Assembly (NCBI GenBank): GCA_017619655.1
Contig: JAFZRV010000015.1
Coordinates: forward strand, 1-45,667
Origin: Bacteroidales bacterium
GTDB taxonomy: Bacteria > Bacteroidota > Bacteroidia > Bacteroidales > UBA932
Direction: 5' to 3'
Length of the DNA: 45,667 bases
Position 1 is the stretch's first letter. Each line of letters begins with the position of its first letter. Both the position numbers and the translations under genes were made by a program. This document shows, in pieces, positions 17,501-26,671 of this stretch. The notes under the pieces are model-generated. The model worked only from the letters and a program-made list of their open reading frames with translations. It was not told the DNA's origin and did not search any database.

Positions 17501-17734
17501 GTCACGCTCATCCGGACCGGCCAGGTCGACCTGGTCGTCAACATCCCGCGCGACTTCACGCACGGCGAACTGTCCAACGGCTATCGCATCCGCCGGGCGG
17601 CCATCGATTTCAACGTGCCGCTGATCACCAACAGCCGCCTGGCCTCCGCCTTCATCCACGCGTTCTGCACCACCGCACTTCCGACGCTTCCCATCAAAGC
17701 CTGGGACGAATATGTGCCCTACACGTCGATGTAG
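14543..17734 (+). CDS. carB: Carbamoyl-phosphate synthase large subunit
   Basis: CarB makes carbamoyl phosphate from bicarbonate, ammonia and two ATP. The 1063-residue protein shows the internal duplication of two ATP-grasp units: the first starts LGSGALKIGEAGEFDYSG and the second LGSGAYRIGSSVEFDWCG near residue 550. The C-terminal part (about 930-1063) is the MGS-like regulatory domain (IYATEGTRRFLEENG). Length is normal. It ends the arginine operon, and its last 16 bases overlap, tail to tail, the 3' end of ilvE on the other strand. No terminator is visible between the two. Confidence 0.97.
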   Translation: MLDKTIRKVLLLGSGALKIGEAGEFDYSGSQALKALREEGIETVLINPNIATVQTSEGIADKLYLLPVTPFFVEKVIEKEQPQGILLSFGGQTALNCGIALHRSGFLARHGVRVLGTPVQSIIDTEDRDLFVRRLDEIQVKTIRSHAAASLEEARAAAAQVGYPVIVRAAYALGGLGSGFCDNERELDAVAGKAFAFSPQVLVEKSLKGWKEIEYEVVRDSCDNCITVCNMENFDPLGIHTGESIVVAPSQTLTNTEFHFLRKKAIDIVRHLGIVGECNVQYAFSPDGEDYRVIEVNARLSRSSALASKATGYPLAFVAAKLSLGYGLFELKNAVTRTTPAFFEPALDYVVCKIPRWDLAKFKGVSREIGSSMKSVGEVMAIGRTFEEAIQKGLRMIGQGANGFVCNKPYKVEDLDDALRNPTDTRIFAIAAAFESGYSVDRIHALTHIDKWFLDKLDNLETTYRALEACPSLEAVGCELFLKAKRQGFSDIQIGRVFHSPESAVRQRRTALGLHPCIKQIDTLAAEFPSETNYLYLTYNGAKSDFAPAYGARTVIVLGSGAYRIGSSVEFDWCGVNAVNTLRKQDWQAVMVNYNPETVSTDYDSCDRLYFDELSLETVLEICAVERPFGVVVSVGGQIPNNLALPLKEAGIPILGTDALDIDRAEDRNKFSQVVDRLGIDQPRWRELTTMEDIGAFIAEVGYPVLVRPSYVLSGAAMNVCYSDADLHTFLELAVEISEEHPVVISSFMQRCKELEFDAVADHGRILVHAISEHIEFAGVHSGDATIQFPPQKLYGVTAARIRRMAAAIAAELHITGPFNIQFLADAGGIKVIECNLRASRSFPFVSKVLKVNFIDLAIRCMTGEKPQPVTLDAFELPYVGIKASQFSFSRLNQADPVLGVDMASTGEVACIGDRFDEALLKAMLSVGQRIPEKAVLLSSGDAIQKADLLPACRQLHGYGLPIYATEGTRRFLEENGVPALDGSDAVTLIRTGQVDLVVNIPRDFTHGELSNGYRIRRAAIDFNVPLITNSRLASAFIHAFCTTALPTLPIKAWDEYVPYTSM

Positions 17735-18753
17735 TGGCACCAGCCGTGCGCATCCTCGATCTCGCCGAACTGGATGCCCGTGATCTGGCGGTAGAGTTTC
17801 GTGGAGACTTCGCCCACCGAGCCGTCCGGTCCGTAGCGGAAGGTGCGCGCGATGTCGGGCTCCTCGAGCACCGGCTTCACGTCGATGTGCGAGATGGGCG
17901 TGATGACCACGGCCGTGCCGCAGCCCGCCGCCTCTTCGAAGGAGGAAAGCTCCTCGAACGGCACGGGGCGCTGCTCGACCTTCATGCCCATGTCGGCCGC
18001 CACGGTGCGCAGCGTCTTGTTGGTGACGGAAGGCAGCACGCTGTCGGACAGCGGGGTGATGTAGGTATTGTCGCGGATGCCGTAGAAATTGGACGAGCCG
18101 AACTCGTCGACGTATTCCCGCGTGGCGGAATTCAGGTAGAGCAGCTCGGTGTAGCCCTGGTCGTGGGCGCGCTGGTACGGCACGAAGGTCGTGGCGTAGT
18201 TGCTGCTGAGCTTGTAGCTGCCCGAGCCCTTGGGCGCGGCGCGGTCGTAGTTGCCCGGGATGACCGCGGCGCAGGACTTCAGGTAGGCGCCGTAATAGGA
18301 ACCCACGGGCGCGCACATCACCGTGAAGATGGCTTCCGGATACGGCACCAGCTGCATCTGGGGATGGACCGTGAAGAGCAGCGGACGGATGTACATCGAC
18401 GCGCCGTAGCCGTAGGGCGGCAGGAACTCCATGTTGCCGCGCACGCACATCTCGCACATCTCGATGAACTGTTCTTCACTGGGATACGGCATGCCCAGGT
18501 ACTTCGCGGAGCGGATCATGCGCGCCGCGTTCTGGTCGGGGCGGAACATGGCCACGCGCCCGTCCTTCTGCCGGAAGGTCTTGAAGCCCTCGAAGCAGGA
18601 GATGGCATAGTGCAGGGTCTGCGCGAAGGGGTCGAGGGTAAAGGAGAAGTTTTCCGTGGTTACGGCCGGAGACCATGCTCCGTCCTTGAAATGCGACACG
18701 GCCAGGGTCCGCGTGCGGTAGGCGTCAAAGCCCAGGGTTTTCCAGTCTATCAT
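17719..18753 (-). CDS. ilvE: Branched-chain amino acid aminotransferase
   Basis: IlvE moves the amino group between glutamate and the keto acids of leucine, isoleucine and valine using PLP. The 344-residue class IV protein has the PLP lysine in [12 protein letters not shown] (about residue 190), [15 protein letters not shown] near the N-terminus, and FGSSNFYGI. It is the last gene of the leucine operon. Its ATG overlaps the leuB stop by four bases (ATGA), and it finishes leucine synthesis after LeuB. The start [10 protein letters not shown] is set by that overlap. Confidence 0.94.
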   Translation of the reverse strand: MIDWKTLGFDAYRTRTLAVSHFKDGAWSPAVTTENFSFTLDPFAQTLHYAISCFEGFKTFRQKDGRVAMFRPDQNAARMIRSAKYLGMPYPSEEQFIEMCEMCVRGNMEFLPPYGYGASMYIRPLLFTVHPQMQLVPYPEAIFTVMCAPVGSYYGAYLKSCAAVIPGNYDRAAPKGSGSYKLSSNYATTFVPYQRAHDQGYTELLYLNSATREYVDEFGSSNFYGIRDNTYITPLSDSVLPSVTNKTLRTVAADMGMKVEQRPVPFEELSSFEEAAGCGTAVVITPISHIDVKPVLEEPDIARTFRYGPDGSVGEVSTKLYRQITGIQFGEIEDAHGWCHYIDV

Positions 18754-19823
18754 AGTCTTTGTGTTTTGATTTGCTTGGCAATCCAGTCGCCGACTTCCGT
18801 GGTCGGGCAGGCTTTTCCTTCGGCGGCGAGGTCTTCGGTCACGACGCCCGCGTCCAGCGAGGCGGCGACCGCCGCGCGGATGGCGCGGCCTTCTTCGGCC
18901 CGGCTGAAGGCATATTCGAAGAGCATGGCAGCCGACAGGATGGCCGCCAGCGGGTTGGCGATGTTCTTCCCGGCCGCCTGCGGCCAGGATCCGTGGATGG
19001 GTTCGAAGAGCGAGGTGTGCTCGCCGATCGACGCGGAGGCCAGCAGGCCCATGGAGCCGGGGATGCAGCTGGCTTCGTCGGTGAGGATGTCGCCGAAGGT
19101 GTTTTCGGTGACCAGCACGTCGAAGGCCTTCGGCTCGCGGATCAGCTGCATGGCGGCGTTGTCCACATACATGTAGTCCACCTGCACGTCGGGGTAGCGG
19201 GGTGCCATCTCCCGGGCCACCTGCCGCCAGAGACGCGAGGTCTCCAGCACGTTGGCCTTGTCCACCACCGTCAGGTGCCGGCGGCGGCGCTCCGCGTAGG
19301 TGAAGGCGAGCGCGAGGATGCGCTCCACTTCCGCACGGGAATAGACGCAGGTGTCGAAGGCCGTGTCGCCTTCGTCGCGGCGGCCCTTCTCGCCGAAATA
19401 CATGCCGCCCGTCAATTCGCGGACGTAGAGGAAGTCGGCGCCTTCCACCCGCTCCCGCTTCAGCGGCGAGCGGTCGACCAGGGCTGCGAAGGTCTCGATG
19501 GGGCGCAGGTTCGCATACAGGCCGAGGCGCTTGCGCATGGCCAGCAGGCCCTGTTCCGGACGGACTTTCGCCGTGGGGTCGTTGTCGTAACGGGGGTCGC
19601 CCACCGCGCCGAAGAGCACGGCGTCGCTCGCCAGGCAGAGCGCGTGGGTCTCTTCCGGATACGGGTTGCCGCAGCGTTCGATGGCGGCGGCCCCGATCAG
19701 GCCTTCCGTGAAGCGGACGCCGTGGCCGAAGCGCCGGCACACGGCTTCGACGGCCTTGACGGCCTGGGCGGTCACTTCCGGACCGATGCCGTCGCCCGGC
19801 AGGAGTGCAATGTTATAGTTCAT
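18750..19823 (-). CDS. leuB: 3-isopropylmalate dehydrogenase
   Basis: LeuB oxidises and decarboxylates 3-isopropylmalate to 2-ketoisocaproate with NAD. The 357-residue protein starts [17 protein letters not shown], the family N-terminus, and has [45 protein letters not shown] and the metal-binding [12 protein letters not shown]. Length is normal. It overlaps leuD by 11 bases upstream and ilvE by 4 downstream. An in-frame ATG further upstream inside leuD is ignored because the conserved start is here. Confidence 0.96.
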   Translation of the reverse strand: MNYNIALLPGDGIGPEVTAQAVKAVEAVCRRFGHGVRFTEGLIGAAAIERCGNPYPEETHALCLASDAVLFGAVGDPRYDNDPTAKVRPEQGLLAMRKRLGLYANLRPIETFAALVDRSPLKRERVEGADFLYVRELTGGMYFGEKGRRDEGDTAFDTCVYSRAEVERILALAFTYAERRRRHLTVVDKANVLETSRLWRQVAREMAPRYPDVQVDYMYVDNAAMQLIREPKAFDVLVTENTFGDILTDEASCIPGSMGLLASASIGEHTSLFEPIHGSWPQAAGKNIANPLAAILSAAMLFEYAFSRAEEGRAIRAAVAASLDAGVVTEDLAAEGKACPTTEVGDWIAKQIKTQRL

Positions 19824-20418
19824 GTTGACGTGTTTTTTCGTAGGCGTTGATCTTGTCCTGCTGCAGCACGAGGTAGTCGATATCGTCGAGGGCATTGAGC
19901 AGGCAGTATTTCTTGTAGGCGTTCAGTTCGAAGGACTCGCTGCGGCCCGTGGCCAGGCTGGTCACGGTCTGGGCCTCCACGTCGATCCGCACCCGGGCCG
20001 AGGGATTGGCCTGCACAGTCGCGAAGAGTTCCGCGAGAAAGTCTTCCGACACCACGACGGGAAGGACGAAGCTGTTGAGCTCGTTGTTCTTGTGGATATC
20101 GGCGAAGAAACTGGAAATCACCGCCTTGAATCCATAGCCCGCCAAAGCCCAGGCCGCATGTTCCCGGCTCGAGCCCGAGCCGAAGTTCCGACCGGCGAGC
20201 AGGATCTCGCCGCCATAGCGCGGGTCGTTGAGCACAAAAGAAGGATTCGGCGTGCCGTCGGCCCGGTAGCGCCAGTCGCGGAAGAGGTTTTCGCCGAAGA
20301 AAGCCTCGTCGCGGGTCGTGGCTTTCAGGAAGCGCGCCGGGATGATCTGGTCGGTGTCGACGTTTTCGAGCGGCAGGGGGACGCAGGTGCTTTCGATGAG
20401 GTCTAGTTTTCTTTTCAT
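19813..20418 (-). CDS. leuD: 3-isopropylmalate dehydratase small subunit
   Basis: LeuD is the swivelling domain of isopropylmalate isomerase and works with LeuC. The 201-residue protein has [15 protein letters not shown] at the N-terminus and the substrate-binding [17 protein letters not shown]. The C-terminus is [20 protein letters not shown]. Length matches bacterial LeuD. The ATG overlaps the leuC stop by four bases (ATGA), favouring 20418 over an upstream in-frame ATG. Confidence 0.96.
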   Translation of the reverse strand: MKRKLDLIESTCVPLPLENVDTDQIIPARFLKATTRDEAFFGENLFRDWRYRADGTPNPSFVLNDPRYGGEILLAGRNFGSGSSREHAAWALAGYGFKAVISSFFADIHKNNELNSFVLPVVVSEDFLAELFATVQANPSARVRIDVEAQTVTSLATGRSESFELNAYKKYCLLNALDDIDYLVLQQDKINAYEKTRQHEL

Positions 20419-21779
20419 AGCGTTCGGGGATCTGTGATGACGCCGGTGACGGCGGCGGCCGCGGCAACGAGCGGGCTCGCGAGGAGGGTGCGGGCGCCGG
20501 GGCCCTGCCGGCCTTCGAAGTTGCGGTTGCCGGTCGAGACGCAATATTTGCCGGCGGGAATCTTGTCGTCGTTCATGGCCAGGCAGGCGGAGCAGCCGGG
20601 CTGCCGGAGTTCAAAGCCCGCGTCGGCAAGGATGCGGTCGATGCCTTCCGCCACGATACGGCGGTGCACCTCCCACGACCCCGGCACCAGCCAGGCCGTC
20701 ACGCCGGCGGCCTTGCGGCGGCCCTTGACCAGCGCCGCGAAACGGCGGAAATCTTCGATACGGCCGTTCGTGCAGGCGCCCAGGAACACATAGTCCACCG
20801 GCTTGCCGAGCAGCTGCTCGCCCGGCTGGAAGCCCATGTACTGCAGGGCCTTGGAAGAGGCCTCCGGCGGGATCGTCCCGTCGACGGGCATGCCCATGCC
20901 GGGATTCGTGCCGTAGGTGATCATCGGGGCGATGTCGGCGGCATCGAAGCAGTACTCCCGGTCGAAGACCGCGTCGTCGCCGCTGCGCAGCGTCCGCCAG
21001 TAGGCCACCGCCCGGTCCCAGGCCTCGCCCCGGGGCGCATATTCCTTGTCTTTCAGGTAGGCGAAGGTCACTTCGTCGGGGGCGACCATGCCGCCGCGGG
21101 CACCCATCTCGATCGAGAGGTTGCACAGGGTCAGGCGCCCTTCCATCGTCAGCCCGCGTACCGCGCTGCCGGCATATTCCACGAAGTAGCCCGTGGCACC
21201 GGAGGTCGTGAGCTGCTGCATGAGGTAGAGCGCCAGGTCCTTGGCCGTGACGCAGGGGCCCGGCGTGCCTTCGATGCGGATGCGCATCGTGCGGGGTTTC
21301 GGCTGGAGGATGCACTGCGACGCGAGCACCATCTCCACTTCGCTGGTTCCCACGCCGAAGGCCACGGCGCCCACCGCGCCGTGCGTGGAGGTGTGCGAGT
21401 CGCCGCAGACGATGGTCATGCCGGGGAGCGAGAGGCCCCGTTCCGGCCCGACCACGTGGATGATGCCGTTGCGGGGATCCATCATCCCGAAGTGCGTCAG
21501 CCCGAATTCCGCCGCATTGCGCGCGAGGGCGTCCACCTGGGCCTTCGACACGGGGTCCGCGATGGGCTTGTCCTGGTCGTGCGTGGGGGTATTGTGGTCG
21601 GGCATGCAGAAGATACGCTCCGGGCGGAGGGGACGCAGGCCCCGGGCGCGCAGGCCGTCGAAAGCCTGCGGGCTGGTGACTTCGTGGCAGTAGAGCCGGT
21701 CGATGTAAAGCTGGTCGGGCCCGCCTTCCACGTGCTGCACCACATGGGCGTCCCATATCTTGTCGAAAAGCGTATTCAT
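20415..21779 (-). CDS. leuC: 3-isopropylmalate dehydratase large subunit
   Basis: LeuC carries the [4Fe-4S] cluster of isopropylmalate isomerase. The 454-residue aconitase-family protein has [12 protein letters not shown], the block [21 protein letters not shown], and the three cluster cysteines in [12 protein letters not shown] and [12 protein letters not shown]. Length is normal. It starts directly after the leuA stop (no gap) and overlaps leuD by four bases, so all leu genes are tightly coupled. Confidence 0.97.
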   Translation of the reverse strand: MNTLFDKIWDAHVVQHVEGGPDQLYIDRLYCHEVTSPQAFDGLRARGLRPLRPERIFCMPDHNTPTHDQDKPIADPVSKAQVDALARNAAEFGLTHFGMMDPRNGIIHVVGPERGLSLPGMTIVCGDSHTSTHGAVGAVAFGVGTSEVEMVLASQCILQPKPRTMRIRIEGTPGPCVTAKDLALYLMQQLTTSGATGYFVEYAGSAVRGLTMEGRLTLCNLSIEMGARGGMVAPDEVTFAYLKDKEYAPRGEAWDRAVAYWRTLRSGDDAVFDREYCFDAADIAPMITYGTNPGMGMPVDGTIPPEASSKALQYMGFQPGEQLLGKPVDYVFLGACTNGRIEDFRRFAALVKGRRKAAGVTAWLVPGSWEVHRRIVAEGIDRILADAGFELRQPGCSACLAMNDDKIPAGKYCVSTGNRNFEGRQGPGARTLLASPLVAAAAAVTGVITDPRTL

Positions 21780-23276
<1,497 letters not shown>

Positions 23277-23302
23277 TTTATACTGTTTCCGCTTGAAAGT
23301 AT

Positions 23303-23336
23303 AAAAAAACCTTCCCGAAGCGGCTCGGGAAGGTTT
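23303..23336 (-). terminator. Attenuator terminator of the leucine operon
   Basis: On the minus strand a 12-bp perfect stem (23336-23325 with 23318-23307, AAACCTTCCCGA/TCGGGAAGGTTT) has a 6-base loop and is followed by a run of T ending at 23303. It lies between the leader peptide and leuA, only 26 bases before the leuA ATG. Its 5' arm and loop can instead pair with GCGGCCGGG just after the leader stop codon. Confidence 0.9.
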
Positions 23337-23368
23337 CAATTTATTACATATCGCTATGTCCACGCCAA

Positions 23369-23377
23369 CCCGGCCGC
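23369..23377 (-). promoter_or_regulatory. Antiterminator segment of the leucine attenuator
   Basis: The minus strand reads GCGGCCGGG right after the leader stop codon. It can pair with CCCGAGCCGC (23329-23320), the 5' arm and loop of the terminator, giving nine pairs and one bulged A. A ribosome stalled on the Leu codons would leave it free, whereas a ribosome reaching the stop codon would cover it. Confidence 0.6.
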
Positions 23378-23378
23378 G

Positions 23379-23435
23379 TCAAATACTGACGAGGAGCAGC
23401 AGCAGGGACAGGGACAGGGCGAAACTTTGATGCAT
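23379..23435 (-). CDS. leuL: Leucine operon leader peptide
   Basis: ATG 23435 opens an 18-codon frame, MHQSFALSLSLLLLLVSI, ending in TGA at 23379-23381. Seven of the 18 residues are leucine, five of them consecutive. It lies between the predicted promoter and the terminator hairpin before leuA. This is the layout of ribosome-mediated attenuation: scarcity of charged tRNA-Leu stalls the ribosome and prevents terminator formation. The peptide itself probably has no other function. A weaker reading is that it is a chance hydrophobic frame, but the composition and position argue against that. Confidence 0.85.
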   Translation of the reverse strand: MHQSFALSLSLLLLLVSI

Positions 23436-23455
23436 GTGCTAGGCTTTTCCGGTGA

Positions 23456-23463
23456 CAAAGTAA
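23456..23463 (-). promoter_or_regulatory. Predicted promoter of the leucine operon
   Basis: Minus-strand TTACTTTG differs from the TAnnTTTG consensus at one position. It lies 20 bases before the leader-peptide ATG and faces away from the glnN promoter. Confidence 0.45.
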
Positions 23464-23511
23464 CAAATTATAAGTCGCATTTCCAAATCTTTTTTTTCAC
23501 CAAAAAATCAC

Positions 23512-23519
23512 TATCTTTA
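23512..23519 (+). promoter_or_regulatory. Predicted promoter of glnN
   Basis: TATCTTTA differs from the -7 consensus only at the last base and lies 22 bases before the glnN ATG. It is divergent from the leucine promoter, with about 50 bp between the two boxes. Confidence 0.5.
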
Positions 23520-23541
23520 CGCCTTCAAATTTTGAAGCGTT

Positions 23542-25722
23542 ATGAGCATCGACCGCACCGATCTGGTGAGGAAGGCTTTCGGCAAGAAGGCACTCGCCGT
23601 GGACATCCCCGAGCAAATAATCTCCGACTATTTCGCCGAGCGCGTGTTTGACCGCGCAAAAATGCGGAAGTATCTCGATCCCAAAACCCTGCAGGCACTC
23701 TTCGAGTGCATCGACGAAGGCAAGCCCCTCGATCGCAAGACGGCAGACGGTGTGGCCCGCGGCATGAAGGAATGGGCCCTCGAAAACCATGTGACCCACG
23801 TCACCCACTGGTTCCAGCCCCTGACCGAAGGCACCGCCGAGAAACATGACTCGCTCATCGAGCTCGACGGCCGCGGCGGCGTCATCGAGATGTTCGACGG
23901 CAGCTCGCTCGCCCAGCAGGAGCCGGACGCTTCGTCCTTCCCCAACGGCGGCATCCGCGCCACCTTCGAGGCGCGCGGCTACACCGCCTGGGACCCCACG
24001 TCCCCCGTCTTCATCCAGCAGGACACGCTCTGCATCCCCACGGTGTTCATCGCCTATACCGGCGAGGCCCTCGACTACAAGACCCCGCTCAAGCGCTCCA
24101 TCAAGGCCGTCAGCGACGCCGCCGTGCCCATCTGCCGGCTTTTCGACCCGAAGGTCAACAAGGTCCAGAGCTACCTGGGATGGGAGCAGGAATATTTTCT
24201 GGTGGACGAAGAACTCTTCGCCGCCCGTTCTGACCTCATGATCACGGGCCGGACGCTGATGGGACACATGTCTTCGAAGAACCAGCAGCTCGGCGACCAC
24301 TACTTCGCTTCGATTCCGGAGCGCGTGGCGGCCTTCATGCGCGAGCTGGAAGTGGAAGGCCTTCGCCTGGGCATTCCGCTCAAGACGCGGCACAACGAAG
24401 TGGCGCCCAACCAGTTTGAAATGGCCCCGATCTTCGGCGAAGCCAATTTGTCGAACGATCAGAACCAGCTGATAATGAACGTGATGCACATTATTGCGCA
24501 TCGACATGGATTTGTGGTGCTGCTCCACGAGAAGCCCTTCGACGGCATCAACGGCTCGGGCAAGCACAACAACTGGTCGCTGGGCACCGACACGGGACGC
24601 ATGCTGTTGGCCCCGGGCAAGGATGCCGAAGGCAACCTGCTGTTCCTGACCTTCTTCGTCAACGTGCTGGCCGCCGTGCAGCGCCACAACGCCCTGCTGA
24701 AGGCCAGCATCGCCAGCGCCACCAACGCCCACCGCCTCGGCGGCCACGAGGCGCCACCGGCCATCATCTCGGCCTTCCTGGGCCGGACCATGACCGCCGT
24801 GCTCCGCAAGATCCTCGAAGTGCCCTCCGACACCCCGATCCAGATCGCGGGCAAGAAAGGCCGCAGCGTGGGCCTGATCGAAATCCCCGAAATCTTCGTC
24901 GACAATACGGACCGCAACCGCACCTCTCCCTTCGCCTTCACCGGCAACCGCTTCGAGTTCCGCGCCGTGGGTTCCAGCGCCAACTGCGCCGGCGCCCTGA
25001 CCGTCCTCAACGCGGCGGTAGCCGAGCAGCTGCTCGATTTCAAGGAGGCGCTCGACAAGGAGATGGCGGCCGGCAAGAGCCTGCAGGTGGCCGTGATGGA
25101 CACCCTCAAGCCCATCATCGCCTCGATCATCGACGTGGTCTGCTTCGACGGCAACGGCTACTCCGAGGAGTGGCAGGTCGAAGCGAAACGCCGCGGCCTC
25201 GACGTGGAGACCCGCGTCCCCGAGATGTTCAAGGCCTTCACCCGCCCCGAATCCGTGGCCATGTTCACCCGCACCGGCGTCTATACCGAGAAGGAACTGC
25301 TGGCCCGCAACGAGGTGAAATGGGATACCTATACAAAGAAAGTGCAGATCGAGAGCCGCGTGATGGCCCGCATGGCCGTCAACCACATCATCCCCGCCGC
25401 GCTGGAATACAAGACGCGCCTGCTCAAGGAAGTGGCGCTCAACCAGCAGGTGCTGGGCTCGCAGGAAGGCTGCGGCACGGAACTCGACCTGATCCGCCGC
25501 ATCGGCGCCTATATCGAGGAGATCAGCGACAAGGCCGAGGCCATGCGCCAGGACCGCAAGCGCGCCAACGCCATCGAGGGCGAGTACGAAAAGGCGGTGG
25601 CCTACTACGGCATCGCCCAGGAAATCAACGCCCTGCGCCGTCCCATCGACAAACTCGAAGAACTGGTCGACAACCAGCTCTGGCCGCTGCCGAAATACCG
25701 GGAGCTGCTGTTCATCAGCTAA
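23542..25722 (+). CDS. glnN: Type III glutamine synthetase
   Basis: The enzyme forms glutamine from glutamate, ammonia and ATP, and is the large GSIII form common in Bacteroidota. The 726-residue length fits GSIII (about 720-730), not GSI or GSII. Recognisable blocks include THWFQPLTEGTAEKHDS, the metal-binding LGWEQEYFLVD, HNEVAPNQFEMAP, EKPFDGINGSGKHNNWS (ATP and glutamate site) and NRTSPFAFTGNRFEFRAVGS. It is a single gene, divergent from the leucine operon and convergent with a cation efflux gene. It supplies glutamine that CarA uses. Confidence 0.96.
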   Translation: MSIDRTDLVRKAFGKKALAVDIPEQIISDYFAERVFDRAKMRKYLDPKTLQALFECIDEGKPLDRKTADGVARGMKEWALENHVTHVTHWFQPLTEGTAEKHDSLIELDGRGGVIEMFDGSSLAQQEPDASSFPNGGIRATFEARGYTAWDPTSPVFIQQDTLCIPTVFIAYTGEALDYKTPLKRSIKAVSDAAVPICRLFDPKVNKVQSYLGWEQEYFLVDEELFAARSDLMITGRTLMGHMSSKNQQLGDHYFASIPERVAAFMRELEVEGLRLGIPLKTRHNEVAPNQFEMAPIFGEANLSNDQNQLIMNVMHIIAHRHGFVVLLHEKPFDGINGSGKHNNWSLGTDTGRMLLAPGKDAEGNLLFLTFFVNVLAAVQRHNALLKASIASATNAHRLGGHEAPPAIISAFLGRTMTAVLRKILEVPSDTPIQIAGKKGRSVGLIEIPEIFVDNTDRNRTSPFAFTGNRFEFRAVGSSANCAGALTVLNAAVAEQLLDFKEALDKEMAAGKSLQVAVMDTLKPIIASIIDVVCFDGNGYSEEWQVEAKRRGLDVETRVPEMFKAFTRPESVAMFTRTGVYTEKELLARNEVKWDTYTKKVQIESRVMARMAVNHIIPAALEYKTRLLKEVALNQQVLGSQEGCGTELDLIRRIGAYIEEISDKAEAMRQDRKRANAIEGEYEKAVAYYGIAQEINALRRPIDKLEELVDNQLWPLPKYRELLFIS

Positions 25723-25740
25723 TTAAATTCTGGAGAAAAG

Positions 25741-26628
25741 CTAGTCTTTTTCCGGCTCCATGTGCACGATGATGTGCGATTCGGAGCCAAAACGCTCGCG
25801 AAAGCGGCGTTCGACCTCGGTAGCCTTTTCGTGCGCCTCGGCGAGCGTCATGCTGCCGTCGAGGCGGATGTGCACCTCGGCGGCGACGCGGTTGCCGACC
25901 TGGCGCGTGCGGAGGTTGTGCGGCGCGCTGACGCCGGGGACGCTCCCGATGATTTCGAGCATCTCTTTCTCCGTCTTCTCCGGCAACGACTGATCGGTCA
26001 GCTCGCCGAAACTGGGGCCCAGCAGGTCCCAGGCCACCTTCACCAGCATGGCGCCCACCACGATCGAGGCCAGCGGATCGAGCACCGTCCAGCGGTCGCC
26101 CAGCAGGATGGCGGCGCCGATGCCCACGGCCGCACCGATGGACGACAGCGCGTCGGAGCGGTGGTGCCAGGCATTGGCCTCCAGGGCCGGGGAATTCAGG
26201 TGTTTGCCTTTGATGCGGGTATATTGGAAGAGCAGTTCCTTGGCCACGATCGAGACCAGCGCCGCCCAGAGCGCCAGCTTTCCGGGCGCCGGGAGATCCT
26301 CGCCCTGCATCCACGCCGCCAGCTTCGTGGCGCCGGACACGACGATGCCGATGGCCGCAGCGGCCAGCGCCAGGCCGATGAACAGCGTCGCTACGGTCTC
26401 GTACTTGCCGTGGCCGTAGTCGTGGGATTCATCTTCCGGGCGGGCGCTGATACGAACGAACACCAGCACTACGATGTCGGTCACGAAGTCCGACACCGAG
26501 TGCACGGCGTCCGATATCATGGCTGCGCTGTGTCCAGCCACGCCGGCGACGAACTTCAGCGCCACCAGCAGCAGGTTCACCACGCTGCCTGTCAGCGTCA
26601 CCTTTGCGATCTCCTTGCTGCGATCCAT
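25741..26628 (-). CDS. Cation diffusion facilitator (metal efflux) protein
   Basis: The 295-residue inner-membrane protein is a CDF transporter, probably exporting a divalent metal such as Zn(II), Fe(II) or Mn(II) in exchange for protons. It has about six membrane segments in residues 10-210, the site motifs SDAVHSVSDF (TM2) and ANAWHHRSDALSS (TM5), and a C-terminal cytoplasmic ferredoxin-like domain (AEVHIRLDGSMTLAEAHE). The H-x-x-x-D and H-H-x-x-D pattern suggests the FieF-like branch rather than the zinc-specific H-D/H-D type. The promoter box at 26633-26640 is so near the ATG that the mRNA may be almost leaderless. Confidence 0.92.
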   Translation of the reverse strand: MDRSKEIAKVTLTGSVVNLLLVALKFVAGVAGHSAAMISDAVHSVSDFVTDIVVLVFVRISARPEDESHDYGHGKYETVATLFIGLALAAAAIGIVVSGATKLAAWMQGEDLPAPGKLALWAALVSIVAKELLFQYTRIKGKHLNSPALEANAWHHRSDALSSIGAAVGIGAAILLGDRWTVLDPLASIVVGAMLVKVAWDLLGPSFGELTDQSLPEKTEKEMLEIIGSVPGVSAPHNLRTRQVGNRVAAEVHIRLDGSMTLAEAHEKATEVERRFRERFGSESHIIVHMEPEKD

Positions 26629-26632
26629 ACTT

Positions 26633-26640
26633 CAAAGATA
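26633..26640 (-). promoter_or_regulatory. TAnnTTTG promoter directly before the CDF gene
   Basis: Minus-strand TATCTTTG, an exact -7 match, ends four bases before the ATG at 26628. With the usual distance to the start site, the transcript would begin at or within about two bases of the start codon. Confidence 0.5.
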
Positions 26641-26671
26641 CGCAGAAGATATGACGCAAGCAAAGGATTTT

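Noticed and set aside
17719-17734. carB/ilvE 16-bp tail overlap as a sign of error or frameshift
   Set aside because: Both proteins have normal length and family C-termini, so this is an ordinary convergent overlap.
14386-19176. A 1596-codon plus-strand frame across carB and the leu genes
   Set aside because: Arg/Pro/Gly-rich, out of frame with carB and antisense to ilvE and leuB. This is a composition effect.
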